A stretch of DNA of 64,000 nt from NORP240 sp942492445. Lineage in GTDB: Bacteria > Pseudomonadota > Gammaproteobacteria > Pseudomonadales > Pseudohongiellaceae. Location: assembly GCA_942492445.1 (NCBI GenBank), contig CALOEW010000068.1, forward strand, positions 47,461 to 111,460. The letters run 5' to 3'. The notes below the pieces were generated by a model. That model saw nothing but the letters and a program-made list of their open reading frames with translations. It was not told the DNA's origin and ran no database searches. This document shows positions 27,379-35,704 of this stretch, in pieces. The translations under genes and the position numbers were made by a program. Numbering within the stretch: position 1 is the first letter of the stretch; every line of letters starts with the position of its first letter.

Positions 27379-27626
27379 CAGGCTTCGTTATCCAGATCGT
27401 TGATCAGTGTGTCCATGGTGAAATTATCTATGAACTCATTGGCTCTGGCCTGTTCAGCGCCCTGGGCCAAATGACTCCGTAAAGCATCGAGTTTGCTTTT
27501 CCGCTCCTCCATTGCGCGGAGAGCATCACGAACTACTTCACTGGCGGAGCCGTACCGCCCACTGGCAATTTCGTTCTTGATATAGACTTCCCAGTGCTCA
27601 CCCAGGCTAAGACTTGTCGTTGCCAT
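27378..27626 (-). CDS. parD: ParD-type antitoxin
   Basis: Antitoxin of 82 residues of the ParD/CC2985 ribbon-helix-helix type. The N-terminal DNA-binding part reads TTSLSLGEHWEVYIKNEIAS and GRYGSASEVVRDALRAMEER, the classic ParD core; the acidic C-terminus (NFTMDTLINDLDNEA) would wrap the toxin. It is expected to repress its own operon. ParE follows with a one-base overlap. AGGTGCGAT precedes the ATG. Confidence 0.88.
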   Translation of the reverse strand: MATTSLSLGEHWEVYIKNEIASGRYGSASEVVRDALRAMEERKSKLDALRSHLAQGAEQARANEFIDNFTMDTLINDLDNEA

Positions 27627-27918
27627 ATCGCACCTCGAATATTCATAATTAACAAAAATGAATATAAATCAGGGTAAAAAGAAAGGCAATCAGTTTTTAA
27701 GTCTTACGTCTATCTATATGAGCAAACGAGAGCAATTTCTGAGCATGGTATTTTTCATGGTATTTATTGCGGGGTAGCAAGTCACTAGGCATCTATACTA
27801 TGAGATAAAAAACTGTGCTTGGCAATGCATTTGTGAGCTTGATGTATAGGCGCTTTGTAGCAAACCGATGCCGGCAATTCCGGCACAGTGTTTCAGAAAA
27901 ACAGTACTGTTTTTCTCC
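27627..27918. other. AT-rich intergenic region left of the IS21 element
   Basis: No gene seen. The part next to parD probably holds its promoter and operator. At the right edge are two adjacent palindromes: an imperfect one around 27869-27885 (TGCCGG/CCGGCA arms) and a perfect 20-base one at 27896-27915 (GAAAAACAGT and its complement), ending three bases before the IS21 left end. Confidence 0.5.
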
Positions 27919-30520
27919 CCGGCGGCCACCCAAAATCCCCCACTGATGGCCACCTCAAAATCCCCCACCTGAGGACCTGATCAAGCCGCCTTTGGCGGCA
28001 CTCCAACGGCAGGACATCATGGCCCCTTTTCATCAAGCGAGGGGCAAGGAGTGAATGTCTTGAAGCCACACCGAATGGGGGCTGTGATCACGTTGCTGCA
28101 GAACGGCGTGTCACAGCGAGAGATCAGTCGCAAGACGGGGGTCGACCGCAAGACCATCCGCAAGGTCGCCCAAGCGATGGCGTTGGATACGCTGACAGAC
28201 CCGCCAAACTCCCCCGTCCCGGCCACCGACTCCATGAGCGGGACGGCTCAAAATCCCCCACCCCGGCCACCGGGGGCTGGTCCGGCCAAGGGGTACATAC
28301 CGACGCCTTCAGCCTGCGAACCCCACCGGGAGTGGATTGAGGAACAGGTGCGCCTGGGGCGCAATGCCACCGCAATCTACCAGGAACTGGTCGATGCGCA
28401 TGGCTTCACCCACGCCTACAACAGCGTGAAGCGCTTCTGCCGGCACCTGCGCACCTCTGAGCCCAGACAGTTCGACCGGCTGGCGTTTCATCCCGGTGAA
28501 GAGGCACAGGTGGATTACGGGCAAGGGGCCCTGACCCGTTACGGCCCCACTGGCCGCTATCGGCGACCACGCCTGTTTGTCATGACACTGCGCTACTCCC
28601 GTCGCTCGTTCCGCAAGGTTGTGTGGAAGTCCAGCAACGAGGTCTGGGCCCGGTTGCATGAGGAGGCCTTCCGCTACTTCGGCGGTTGCCCGCAATACTG
28701 CGTTCTGGATAATCTCAAGGAGGGCGTGATCACCCCGGATATCTACGAGCCGGAACTCAACCGTGTCTATGCCGATATGCTCGCGCATTACGGCGTTGTG
28801 GCCGACCCGGCGCGCATTCGAGACCCGAATCGAAAGGGTACCGTCGAGAGCGCGGTTCAGCACACCCAGGCCACCGCCCTCAAGGGCAAACGCTTCGACT
28901 CACTGGAAGAGCAGAACGCCTACCTGATGCACTGGGAGGAGAAGTGGGCCGCCCAGCGCATCCACGGTCGCGCCAAGCGCCAGGTCGAGGAGATGTTCCA
29001 GGAAGAACGCCCGGCCCTGCAGCCGCTGCCCCTGGAGCGCTTCCGCTACTTCGAAGAGGGCACCCGCACGGTGGGCGATGACACCACCATCCAGGTCGAC
29101 AACGCCTGGTACGCCGCCCGGCCGGCACGGATCGGCAGCCGTGTCCTGATCCGCCTCTACGAGCACGAACTCGAGATCCGCGATCGTGGAAACACTCGAA
29201 CTGATCCGCCGGCACCCACGCGCCACCCGCAAGGGCGAGGTCAAACTGCCCGATGCCGAGCGGGTGTTCAATCCCTCGCGGCAAACCCGGCAGATCCTGA
29301 CCCGGGCCAAGGCCATCGGACCCAACACCCATGCGCTGTGCCAGGCACTGTTCGAGCGGCGTGGACGCGAAGCCCAGAAGAGCATGTGGGGCATTGTCGG
29401 CCTCGCCGGACGCTATCCCGACTGCATCCTGGAGCAGGCGGCGGCACCGCACTGACCCAGGGCATCCGCTCCTACAAGCGCGTTCGTGCCCTGGCCGAGC
29501 AGCCGCTGAGCGAGGCCATTGGCCAAGTCGAGGCCGGACAGGGGGAACTGCCGTTCGAGTCCCCCACAGCGCCGTCCCTGACCCAGCAACACGACCTCAT
29601 CCGCAACACCGCCGAGTACGCCGCCTTCTTCGCGCGTGGCACTCAACCTCAACACAACACAGGAGACCCCGAGTCATGAGCATGACCATGATGGAAATCG
29701 AAAAAGCCCTCAAGCAGCTGCGCCTGTCCGGTATGCACGCCACCCTGGAAACCCGGGTGCTGGAAGCGCAGGCCGCCGACCTGTCGTTCCTGGAGACCTT
29801 CTCCGCGATCCTGCAGGACGAGTTGGATCGCCGCCAATCGCGACAGGCCGAGCTGCGTTATAAGCAATCCGGCCTGGATGAGCGCACTTCCCTGGCCGAG
29901 TTCGACTGGGGCTTCAATCCCAAAATCCCCAAACGCACCTGCTTTGAACTCAATACGCTGAAGTTCATCGCCGAGGGGGAAAATGCCATCTTGATCGGTC
30001 CGCCCGGCACCGGCAAAAGCCATATCGCCAAAGCGGTTGCCTACTCGGCCGTCCGCGCCGGCTTACGCGTGATGTACGCCGAGGCGGATGAGTTGCTCAG
30101 CACCCTCGTGCTCACCCCGACCCTGGGGAAGCAGCAGCGGCTGAAACCCGCCCTTGACGCCGACCTGCTGGTCCTGGACGACCTGTTCATGGCCCGGCGG
30201 ATCGCCCAGGAGTGTGCGGACGAACTGCAGGCGTTGATCCACAAGCGCTACAAGCTGCGCCGCAGTGTGCTGATCACGTCAAACCGGGTCATCGCCGACT
30301 GGGATACTTACCTCGGTGACACGGCACTAGCGACCACCATCCTGGACCGCCTGATGCACCGCAGTGTGCTTGCCGAGTTCCAGGGCCGCAGCTACCGGCT
30401 CAGGCGGGCGCCGGGAGACGCCAAGGGAGCAGAACGATTAACAATCAACCCATTCCTGCCGCCGTCCCTGGGGGGGATTTTGACCCGGCCACAGGTGGGG
30501 GATTTTAAGGTGGCCACCGG
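27919..30520 (+). mobile_element. IS21-family insertion sequence
   Basis: About 2.6 kb with istA and istB in the usual overlapping order. Each end has two copies of a repeat. The left end reads CCGGCGGCCACC then CAAAATCCCCCAC, followed by GGCCACCTCAAAATCCCCC; the right end, reversed, reads CCGGTGGCCACCTTAAAA then TCCCCCACC, followed by another copy ending near 30470. Multiple terminal repeats are typical of IS21. I see no clear target-site duplication. On the right it cuts a cassette gene on the minus strand. Confidence 0.9.
28051..29679 (+). pseudogene. istA: IS21 transposase IstA, two compensating frameshifts
   Basis: Transposase of the IS21 family. The N-terminal helix-turn-helix (GVSQREISRKTGVDRKTIRK) and the DDE region (FHPGEEAQVDYGQG for the first Asp, VLDNLKEGVI for the second, Glu in NRKGTVESAVQHTQ) are intact. 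Near 29185 the frame slips. The continuation is in another frame (VETLELIRRHPRATRKGEVK through CILEQAAA) until about 29448, after which the original frame returns (LTQGIRSYKRVRALAEQPLS). The GTG start at 28051 follows AAGGA. The stop overlaps the istB start (ATGA). Transposition competence depends on whether these slips are real. Confidence 0.85.
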
Positions 30521-30647
30521 ATATTGTCGATACCGTCCCATTCAGTTGTTGAAACTATTTCTCTTTTATTTGGATCAACAAAATATCCTGACCACCTGCA
30601 ACAACCAAAATAGCTTCACTTTGGGAACACGAAGGACGGTATTATAG
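29676..30647 (+). CDS. istB: IS21 helper ATPase IstB, reading past the element end
   Basis: AAA+ ATPase that regulates target choice by IstA. The Walker A motif is GPPGTGKSH, Walker B is LLVLDDLF, and SVLITSNRVIADWDTYLGD is a family-typical segment. ATG at 29676 overlaps the istA stop. The normal product is about 250 residues, but this frame stays open through the right IS end at 30520. It adds about 42 residues from flanking DNA before stopping at 30647, so the natural stop has been lost or the frame shifted near the C-terminus (after about SYRLRRAPG). Confidence 0.88.
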   Translation: MSMTMMEIEKALKQLRLSGMHATLETRVLEAQAADLSFLETFSAILQDELDRRQSRQAELRYKQSGLDERTSLAEFDWGFNPKIPKRTCFELNTLKFIAEGENAILIGPPGTGKSHIAKAVAYSAVRAGLRVMYAEADELLSTLVLTPTLGKQQRLKPALDADLLVLDDLFMARRIAQECADELQALIHKRYKLRRSVLITSNRVIADWDTYLGDTALATTILDRLMHRSVLAEFQGRSYRLRRAPGDAKGAERLTINPFLPPSLGGILTRPQVGDFKVATGYCRYRPIQLLKLFLFYLDQQNILTTCNNQNSFTLGTRRTVL

Positions 30648-30796
30648 GAACTCCAACCACTTTGACTAAATATGCCCACCCACTCGATATATTCTTCGTC
30701 AAAGAACTTTACCCACAGAGTGTTTCCAGACTTTGAAAAATTGTGTTCTTCAAAATCTCCTGATAATGGCGGCCTATCAAGTATCTCTGCTTCCAT
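30521..30796 (-). pseudogene. Cassette gene of unknown function, truncated by IS21
   Basis: Start of a minus-strand cassette gene beginning MEAEILDRPPLSGDFEEHNF, with WVKFFDEEYIEWVGIFSQSG near residue 40. In other frames the text continues as AILVVAGGQ and YFVDPNKREIVSTTEWDGID, running right up to the IS21 end at 30520. So at least two indels and a truncation. I do not recognise the family. It begins just after the attC at 30825-30897, consistent with being the next cassette in the array. The missing 3' part is not evident on the other side of the IS. Confidence 0.5.
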
Positions 30797-30824
30797 GATA
30801 TTGCTCAGTGCTCAAATAGGGTTA

Positions 30825-30897
30825 GCGCTAAGCAACAGCGGTGCGAGCGGAGTGAGTATCCAGCGCCGAAGGCGCGTACTGCTTGCCCTTGTTAGCT
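30825..30897 (-). repeat. attC-like site 1
   Basis: Degenerate left core GCGCTAAG and right core GTTAGCT (30891-30897) bracket an imperfect inverted repeat (GCAACAGCGG..., CAGCGCCGAAGGCGCG, TACTGCTTGC). The interior closely resembles the site at 37181-37258. It lies at the 3' end of the HEPN-protein gene, the expected position for a cassette attC. Confidence 0.75.
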
Positions 30898-30906
30898 GCG
30901 GCCCTC

Positions 30907-31710
30907 CTAAAAGAGCGTTTTTGTGAACTTTTCGACACCACTGATTAGCTCCTCGGCTTCTTGCTCGGTGGGGTCACGATCTTTATTGTGGTCGCACAGG
31001 TTGCGGATGTCCCCGAGCCGCTGAATCTGCCTCCACGACGGCGTATCAAGCACCCCATCATTCTTGAGCAAATCATTGAAGTCGCTGATAGTAGGGTGTT
31101 TCTTGCGGGTTTTGACGTTGTGGTTGTCGGCTACTTGAGCCAAGTGCTTTTCAAGAACAACGCCAGCGACGGCGCCGCATGCCCTTACAAAGCCTTTCTT
31201 AAGAAGTTCTCTCGCTGCTTCAATTTCACAATCAAACAGGTCGGCTTGGACCAGTTGCCTAATGTCGAAAAGGGTACTTTCGAACCGAGCCTGAACGGCT
31301 TCAAGAATTGCCAGCTGTTGGCGGAAGTGTGGAATTGCGGCATCCTGACCTACAACCTTCTCCTTTTCCCATCCTCTAGTAACGGTCAGCCCCTGCAGAT
31401 AATCCTCTATCCGATAATTCTCGTATGAAATGTCTTTACGTGGTTTAGGCTTTTGGTAGTGGCGAACGAAATCATCGAAGCGATCGGGAAGTAGCTGCTT
31501 TACTACTGCGGAGGATTCGGAATACCAGGATTGATATTCCTTGCCGAAGCTGGGGAGGCCTTTCAGCAACTTCTTCCCATCCTTGTCTTTGCCGTAGAGT
31601 TCCTCTATCCGCTCTGGGAAGCACTCATATTCCATGGCAACCTGGAGGAGCTTGCCCTTGTTCACCAGATTCTCGAGGTCTTCCTTGAACTTGTCTAGGT
31701 TGCTTTGCAT
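30907..31710 (-). CDS. HEPN-like cassette protein of unknown role
   Basis: Protein of 267 residues with no signal peptide. The C-terminal half is helical and carries RNLCDH (Arg236 to His241), the R-x4-H pattern of HEPN ribonuclease or RNA-binding domains, in the context WRQIQRLGDIRNLCDHNK. AARELLKKGFVRACGAVAGV and VLEKHLAQVAD look like the preceding HEPN helices. The N-terminal part is not recognised. It sits in an integron-type cassette with attC sites on both sides. HEPN proteins frequently serve in toxin-antitoxin and anti-phage systems, but no partner gene is present in this cassette. Confidence 0.65.
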   Translation of the reverse strand: MQSNLDKFKEDLENLVNKGKLLQVAMEYECFPERIEELYGKDKDGKKLLKGLPSFGKEYQSWYSESSAVVKQLLPDRFDDFVRHYQKPKPRKDISYENYRIEDYLQGLTVTRGWEKEKVVGQDAAIPHFRQQLAILEAVQARFESTLFDIRQLVQADLFDCEIEAARELLKKGFVRACGAVAGVVLEKHLAQVADNHNVKTRKKHPTISDFNDLLKNDGVLDTPSWRQIQRLGDIRNLCDHNKDRDPTEQEAEELISGVEKFTKTLF

Positions 31711-31726
31711 GGTTTTACCTCGAAGC

Positions 31727-31790
31727 AGCTAACGCCTGGGCTCAGGGGCGCGCAGCGAAGCGGAGCGTCCCTTGGAGCCCTTTGTTAGCT
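31727..31790 (-). repeat. attC site 2
   Basis: AGCTAAC (31727-31733) and GTTAGCT (31784-31790) form perfectly complementary core boxes around a folded interior (GGGCTC...GGAGCCC and GGGGCGCGCAGCG...CGGAGCGTCCC arms). This is a textbook short attC. Confidence 0.9.
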
Positions 31791-31795
31791 GATTT

Positions 31796-32987
31796 TTAAC
31801 GCATGAATTGAACATATGCTGCGCTAACCACATTGGGTATGCTTGCTGGATCGATTAGGCTAAGCAGCGTTTTGAAGTTGGCTCTATATGAGCCGCCTGC
31901 CTGTACACGACGACCAAGCGGATTGGCATTTTGAGTCGCTGACTGAATGAGTGCTGAGATTTCTCTTGGTGAGAAATTCTGGATCATTTGGTCATAGTAT
32001 CTGACGGCAGCATTAGAAACCCCATAACCATTACCAACTCGGCAACAACCTACAGTTTGAACATATTGCTCCTGTGCGGTTTCTGGAACAGCCCCTTGGC
32101 TAGTAAGCTCCAATAACCTTTCCGCAAAGGCCGGTTCATTGTAGAAATTGTTCATACCGTTATGGACATCCCATAACCTACTTATTGCTCGAGTAAAAAT
32201 GTGGTGTTGCTCAGACTCGTTGAGCAAGCCAAGCAACCCCAATTTCTCAAAAAACTGGAGAGATGCAGCGTGTTTATCTTGATAACCCTTGGCAACATAT
32301 TCTGTGTGGTTGTTGATTAGTTCTGAACGGATCGATGCATTAAATGAAGGAATCAAGCCTCGACAGATACCTATTGAATTTAGCCGTGCCTGCTCGGGCG
32401 TATTGGGATCGCAGTAAATTCCATGCGCCATAGAGACGAGCATTTGCCTCTGGGCATCATGGGTGCTGGCAAGCCTTTGAACCCAAATTCCGCATTGTTG
32501 CTCATTAAACCGGGGGCCTTTAACAGCTGAAATAAATGCCCCAATATCTACTCCTTGTGGAGAAGATGAGTCAGCAAGCGCGTATCTGACACAACGGTTC
32601 AGAAAAGTTGTAAATTCCCGGTCATTAACTTTACCTAGCGTTGGATGCGCCGCAGAGAAATTGTTTCTGACATTACGACATTGGTCTAAGAAGAAAAAAC
32701 CATCTTCGTCAACGATATTTAACTTTAGGCAGAGCTCTAAAAGACGACTGTCTTGTTGCTCTAGTAAATGCTTTTCTTCAAAGTCTCTTTGTAATATTTG
32801 AGCTACAACAGGCAAACCAAAAGTTCTTATTTTGTCGCGGAGACTGAAGGACTGCTGCATTCCAAATGTAGTTCATTGCCCCGTCGAACAAACCTGTGCT
32901 TACAGCAACTCGCGTTCTTGCAATTAGCTCACCTCGCAAATGCTCTGGAATTTCCCGTAGCTCTCTAGGAGAATCTCGCTTATGCAT
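31796..32987 (-). CDS. Large HEPN-motif cassette protein (frameshifted)
   Basis: Cytoplasmic protein of about 397 residues if one extra base near 32838 is corrected. The beginning MHKRDSPRELREIPEHLRGE through LFDGAMNYIWNAA is in one frame and SLRDKIRTFGLPVVAQILQR to the end is in another. RNVRNNFSAAHP carries an R-x6-H motif as in HEPN domains of abortive-infection type proteins. The rest (helical, with MNNFYNEPAFAERLLELTSQ) is not recognised. Its start overlaps the end of a 46-residue ORF by eight bases, so the cassette encodes two coupled products. attC site 2 is five bases past its stop. Confidence 0.6.
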
Positions 32988-33120
32988 ATTCAATCTCTTC
33001 TGCGCTTGCGAGAACATTTCTCAGAATCCCAAGTGCTGAAACGAGCTGTTCAATAGCGGGTAGGACTGTAGTGGGGAGAGCGGGTAATGAAGGTGCTTCC
33101 CTGACAATTATTTCTTTCAT
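32980..33120 (-). CDS. 46-residue ORF coupled to the HEPN-motif protein
   Basis: Small ORF starting MKEIIVREAPSLPALPTTVL and ending LRNVLASAEEIEYA. It lies at the 5' end of the cassette, and its stop overlaps the start of the HEPN-motif gene by eight bases. The sequence is predicted to be one or two helices with a Pro-rich N-terminus. By position it could be an antitoxin-like regulator of the downstream protein, but there is no recognised family, so this is only a guess from gene order. Confidence 0.5.
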   Translation of the reverse strand: MKEIIVREAPSLPALPTTVLPAIEQLVSALGILRNVLASAEEIEYA

Positions 33121-33155
33121 TATGAATTACCGACTCCTCGCTTTTTATCCAGCTA

Positions 33156-35030
33156 ATCGGGATAGGGCGAGCCCTCACGGCCCCGCTCCTCCCACACCAC
33201 CGAGCATACGGATCACGTACCACGGCGGTTCGTTTACTTACTGTTCATATGCTGCAGCGGGGCAACCCCAAGTCCATAAAGTATCTGTTCGGTAACGCCC
33301 TGTACAGCGCCGGACTCCTGCTCAACCGCCGAGGGCCGTGGGCAGACTTGGCTGAATATTCCACGCCAGTTGCCGTTCCACCCCCAGCCGCCTCAGCATC
33401 CCAGTAGCCCTTTGGACCCCATTGCTTCCACAGATAACACCGCAACTTCGTCGTATCCACTTGTCCGTGTCTTGCAGCAGGCCCTTCACTTCGGCAATCC
33501 CGAAGTAAGCTCTCCAGCCGAGCAGGCTTTCCCTCAAGTCTGCAATCACACGGCCATCCCATGGCCTCGCGTTCGACAGCGCCAAAGCCCGCGTACCGTG
33601 TCTTTCAGCTTCTCCAGTGCCTTGTCTGACACAGTCAGCTTATGACCCGCTCGCCGACTAAAACTGAAACCCAGAAATTTCCTGTTCCGGCCCAATCCAC
33701 GCGCTCTTCTCGTTATTCACCTTGAGCCGAAGGCTTTCTTCGATAAAGTGCTGCACGCTAGCCATCACCCGTTTACCAGCTCGTTCGCTGCCCACATAAA
33801 TCTGACAGTCGTCCGCGTAGCGAGCAAAATCATGGCCACGTTTCTCCAATTCCCAATCCAGTTCGTTCAGCACAATGTTTGCCAGCAAGGGTGACAGGGG
33901 ACCGCCTTGCGGCACGCCTTCCCGACTCTTGCTGATTTGCTTGCCAGCCTGCACTGGTGCCTTCAGATAGCGCTTGATTAGTTGCAGCAGTGGCTGCTCT
34001 GTTATCTTCTTCCTCAACTTGTGCATGAGCCGATCATGGTTCACGCGGTCGAAGCAGGACTCCAGATCAATGTCCACCACCCAACGCTTGCCGCTTACCA
34101 TCAGTACCTGTGCATGGCGCACCGCTTGATGTGCACTACGCTTCGGCCGGAAGCCATAGCTGTGCGGGTGGAACTCTGGTTCCCATTGGTGGCTCATCAC
34201 TTGCGCCAGCGCCTGCTGGATAAGCCGATCAACTACCGTCGGTATACCCAGTTTGCGTTTGCGCCCGTCCGCCTTGGGTATCTCCACCCGCTTTACGGCT
34301 TGGGGTTGGTAGCTTCCGTTCTCAAGTTGTTCCTTCAACTCGCGCCAGTGTGCTTTCAGGTATTCCGGCAGCATCGCCACCGTCATCCCGTCCACACCTG
34401 CCGCTCCCTTGTTGCGTTTTACTTGATTCAACGCGCGCACCAGATTCTCCGGTTCCAGCACTTGCGCCAATAACGAATCAGCAACCTGTGATTGGTTCCG
34501 GGTTTCGTTGACCGGCGTTTCCTCCACCGCTTGCCGCGGTGACCCAACATCAGATTTATCAGAGGCCATACGTCTGTCCTTCGTCCCGACCAATCCCGTA
34601 AACGTTCAGACCTTCGGGAATACTGAGGCACTCCCTACTATGTCTTCTGCTGACTTCTGTCTTGCGGTCAGCGCCGGTCGCCCGATGCTCAGTCGTTCCC
34701 TCGACACAAGACAGATCTCCCGGGGTAAGACACTTAACTTTCCTCGCGTAGACGCCCGATTTATAAAACGTATCCCATTTGCAGATGGAGGGCTTAATGG
34801 TCACGTGCCCACTGGCCCCGGATACGTCACACCTCATATCGGGTTCTTGTTCATCGCCCCGCGATTTCGCGTTGGACTTCCTTCAGACCCCACCTCACGA
34901 TGATGCCCTTGTCCTTTCGCTAACCTTCGGCTCTGCGAATACCTGGTAAGAGGACTTGCACCCCTCGAGTTAAGTGCCATGCCCGGCACACACGCCCGTA
35001 TTCACGCGCCATCGCAGCTGGTCGCGTGCA
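33156..35030 (-). mobile_element. Group II intron inserted at an attC site
   Basis: A reverse-transcriptase ORF is flanked by intron-like structured sequence. On the minus strand the 3' end reads GTGAGGGCTCGCCCTATCCC then GAT, typical of group II intron 3' ends. The 5' region (around 34900-35030) has the conserved style GAGGGGTGCAAGTCCTC. The left flank begins AGCTAAT (33151-33157) and the right flank is GTTAGCT (35038-35044), which are attC core boxes. So the intron sits in a cassette attC, the habit of the group IIC-attC class. Ends are approximate. Confidence 0.75.
33245..34593 (-). pseudogene. ltrA: Group II intron reverse transcriptase/maturase, multiple frameshifts
   Basis: Intron-encoded reverse transcriptase. 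The first 311 residues are intact: GAAGVDGM, GFRPKRSAHQA (147-157), the catalytic QGGPLSPLLANI (229-240) and YADD (259-262), then NNEKSAW. After GFQF a stop intervenes. The C-terminal maturase part continues in other frames (RRAGHKLTVSDKALEKLKDT, VIADLRESLLGWRAYFGI, KLRCYLWKQWGPKGYW, KSAHGPRRLSRSPALYRALP, NRYFMDLGLPR), with at least three slips. As read it is not functional; if the indels are sequence errors it would be a full-length enzyme of about 440 residues. Confidence 0.85.
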
Positions 35031-35037
35031 ATTGATT

Positions 35038-35044
35038 GTTAGCT
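35038..35044 (-). repeat. attC site 3, right core only (split by the group II intron)
   Basis: GTTAGCT overlaps the stop codon of the 35039 gene, exactly where its attC should begin. The complementary box AGCTAAT lies 1.9 kb away at 33151-33157, across the intron. Confidence 0.6.
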
Positions 35045-35638
35045 GTGCAATGCATAATTGATTAGCATATCCGTATCCCATACCGTTGTACCTCCAAAAT
35101 GCGCCTCGCCCGGCCTGAAAACTGTTGGATTGGGCGCCAGACGCCCAGCTTCAGATAGCTCTTGGTATAAATAAAGGACGAGCACATACAGACCAGATAC
35201 TGCGTTTAGTGCGTTCTTCAAATTTGCCTCATTAAACGAGGTATGCCGATTGTGTTTGACGTTGTTGTGCGCAGTCCACCATATAGGGGACTTTCTGTGT
35301 GTAAGCGACCAATGCTCCCAAGGATTCAGTCTCAGCCCAAATCTTGGTAGCTCAACTATGAAATTACCGATGGCTGGAATTGATGGTGCAATCTGGTCTG
35401 TGTAGTGCTTTATGTTCTCGGCTTTCTTCCCAGTTTTCAATTTCTTACATAATTGCTTCGCAACTACATCTACTTCGGAAGATGCACCCAATAGAATAGA
35501 AGCTAGTTCAATTGAATACGTTGAATAATTCGCATCTGAAAACTCAATGTATCGGGAAATTCTCAACAAATCCTCTTCCAGCCCCAAGAAGTAGCGCCAG
35601 TGAATTGGTGACTCGTACTCAGTGTTGTGGATGCCCAT
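35039..35638 (-). CDS. Cassette protein of unknown function (HEPN-like helical)
   Basis: Cytoplasmic protein of 199 residues, mostly helical. The segment WWTAHNNVKHNRHTSFNEAN and LKNALNAVSGLYVLVLYLYQ resembles HEPN-like proteins often found in integron cassettes and defence islands. However, the conserved His/Asn cluster (NNVKHNRH) differs from the standard R-x4-6-H motif. The start lies a few bases from attC site 4 and the stop overlaps an attC core, so the gene fills its cassette completely. No function can be assigned. Confidence 0.65.
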   Translation of the reverse strand: MGIHNTEYESPIHWRYFLGLEEDLLRISRYIEFSDANYSTYSIELASILLGASSEVDVVAKQLCKKLKTGKKAENIKHYTDQIAPSIPAIGNFIVELPRFGLRLNPWEHWSLTHRKSPIWWTAHNNVKHNRHTSFNEANLKNALNAVSGLYVLVLYLYQELSEAGRLAPNPTVFRPGEAHFGGTTVWDTDMLINYALHS

Positions 35639-35641
35639 ATC

Positions 35642-35701
35642 AGCTAACGCTCAGCATCAGCGGCGGCGCGCAGCGTCGTCCGCTGCATGCTGTTGTTAGA
35701 C
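35642..35701 (-). repeat. attC site 4
   Basis: AGCTAAC (35642-35648) and GTTAGAC (35695-35701) flank a self-complementary interior (CAGCATCAGCGG and CCGCTGCATGCTG arms around GCGCGCAGCG). Confidence 0.9.
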
Positions 35702-35704
35702 CGC

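Noticed and set aside
33071..33295. Plus-strand open frame next to the intron 3' end
   Set aside because: It spans the intron border and the 5' end of the small cassette ORF on the other strand; no family resemblance.
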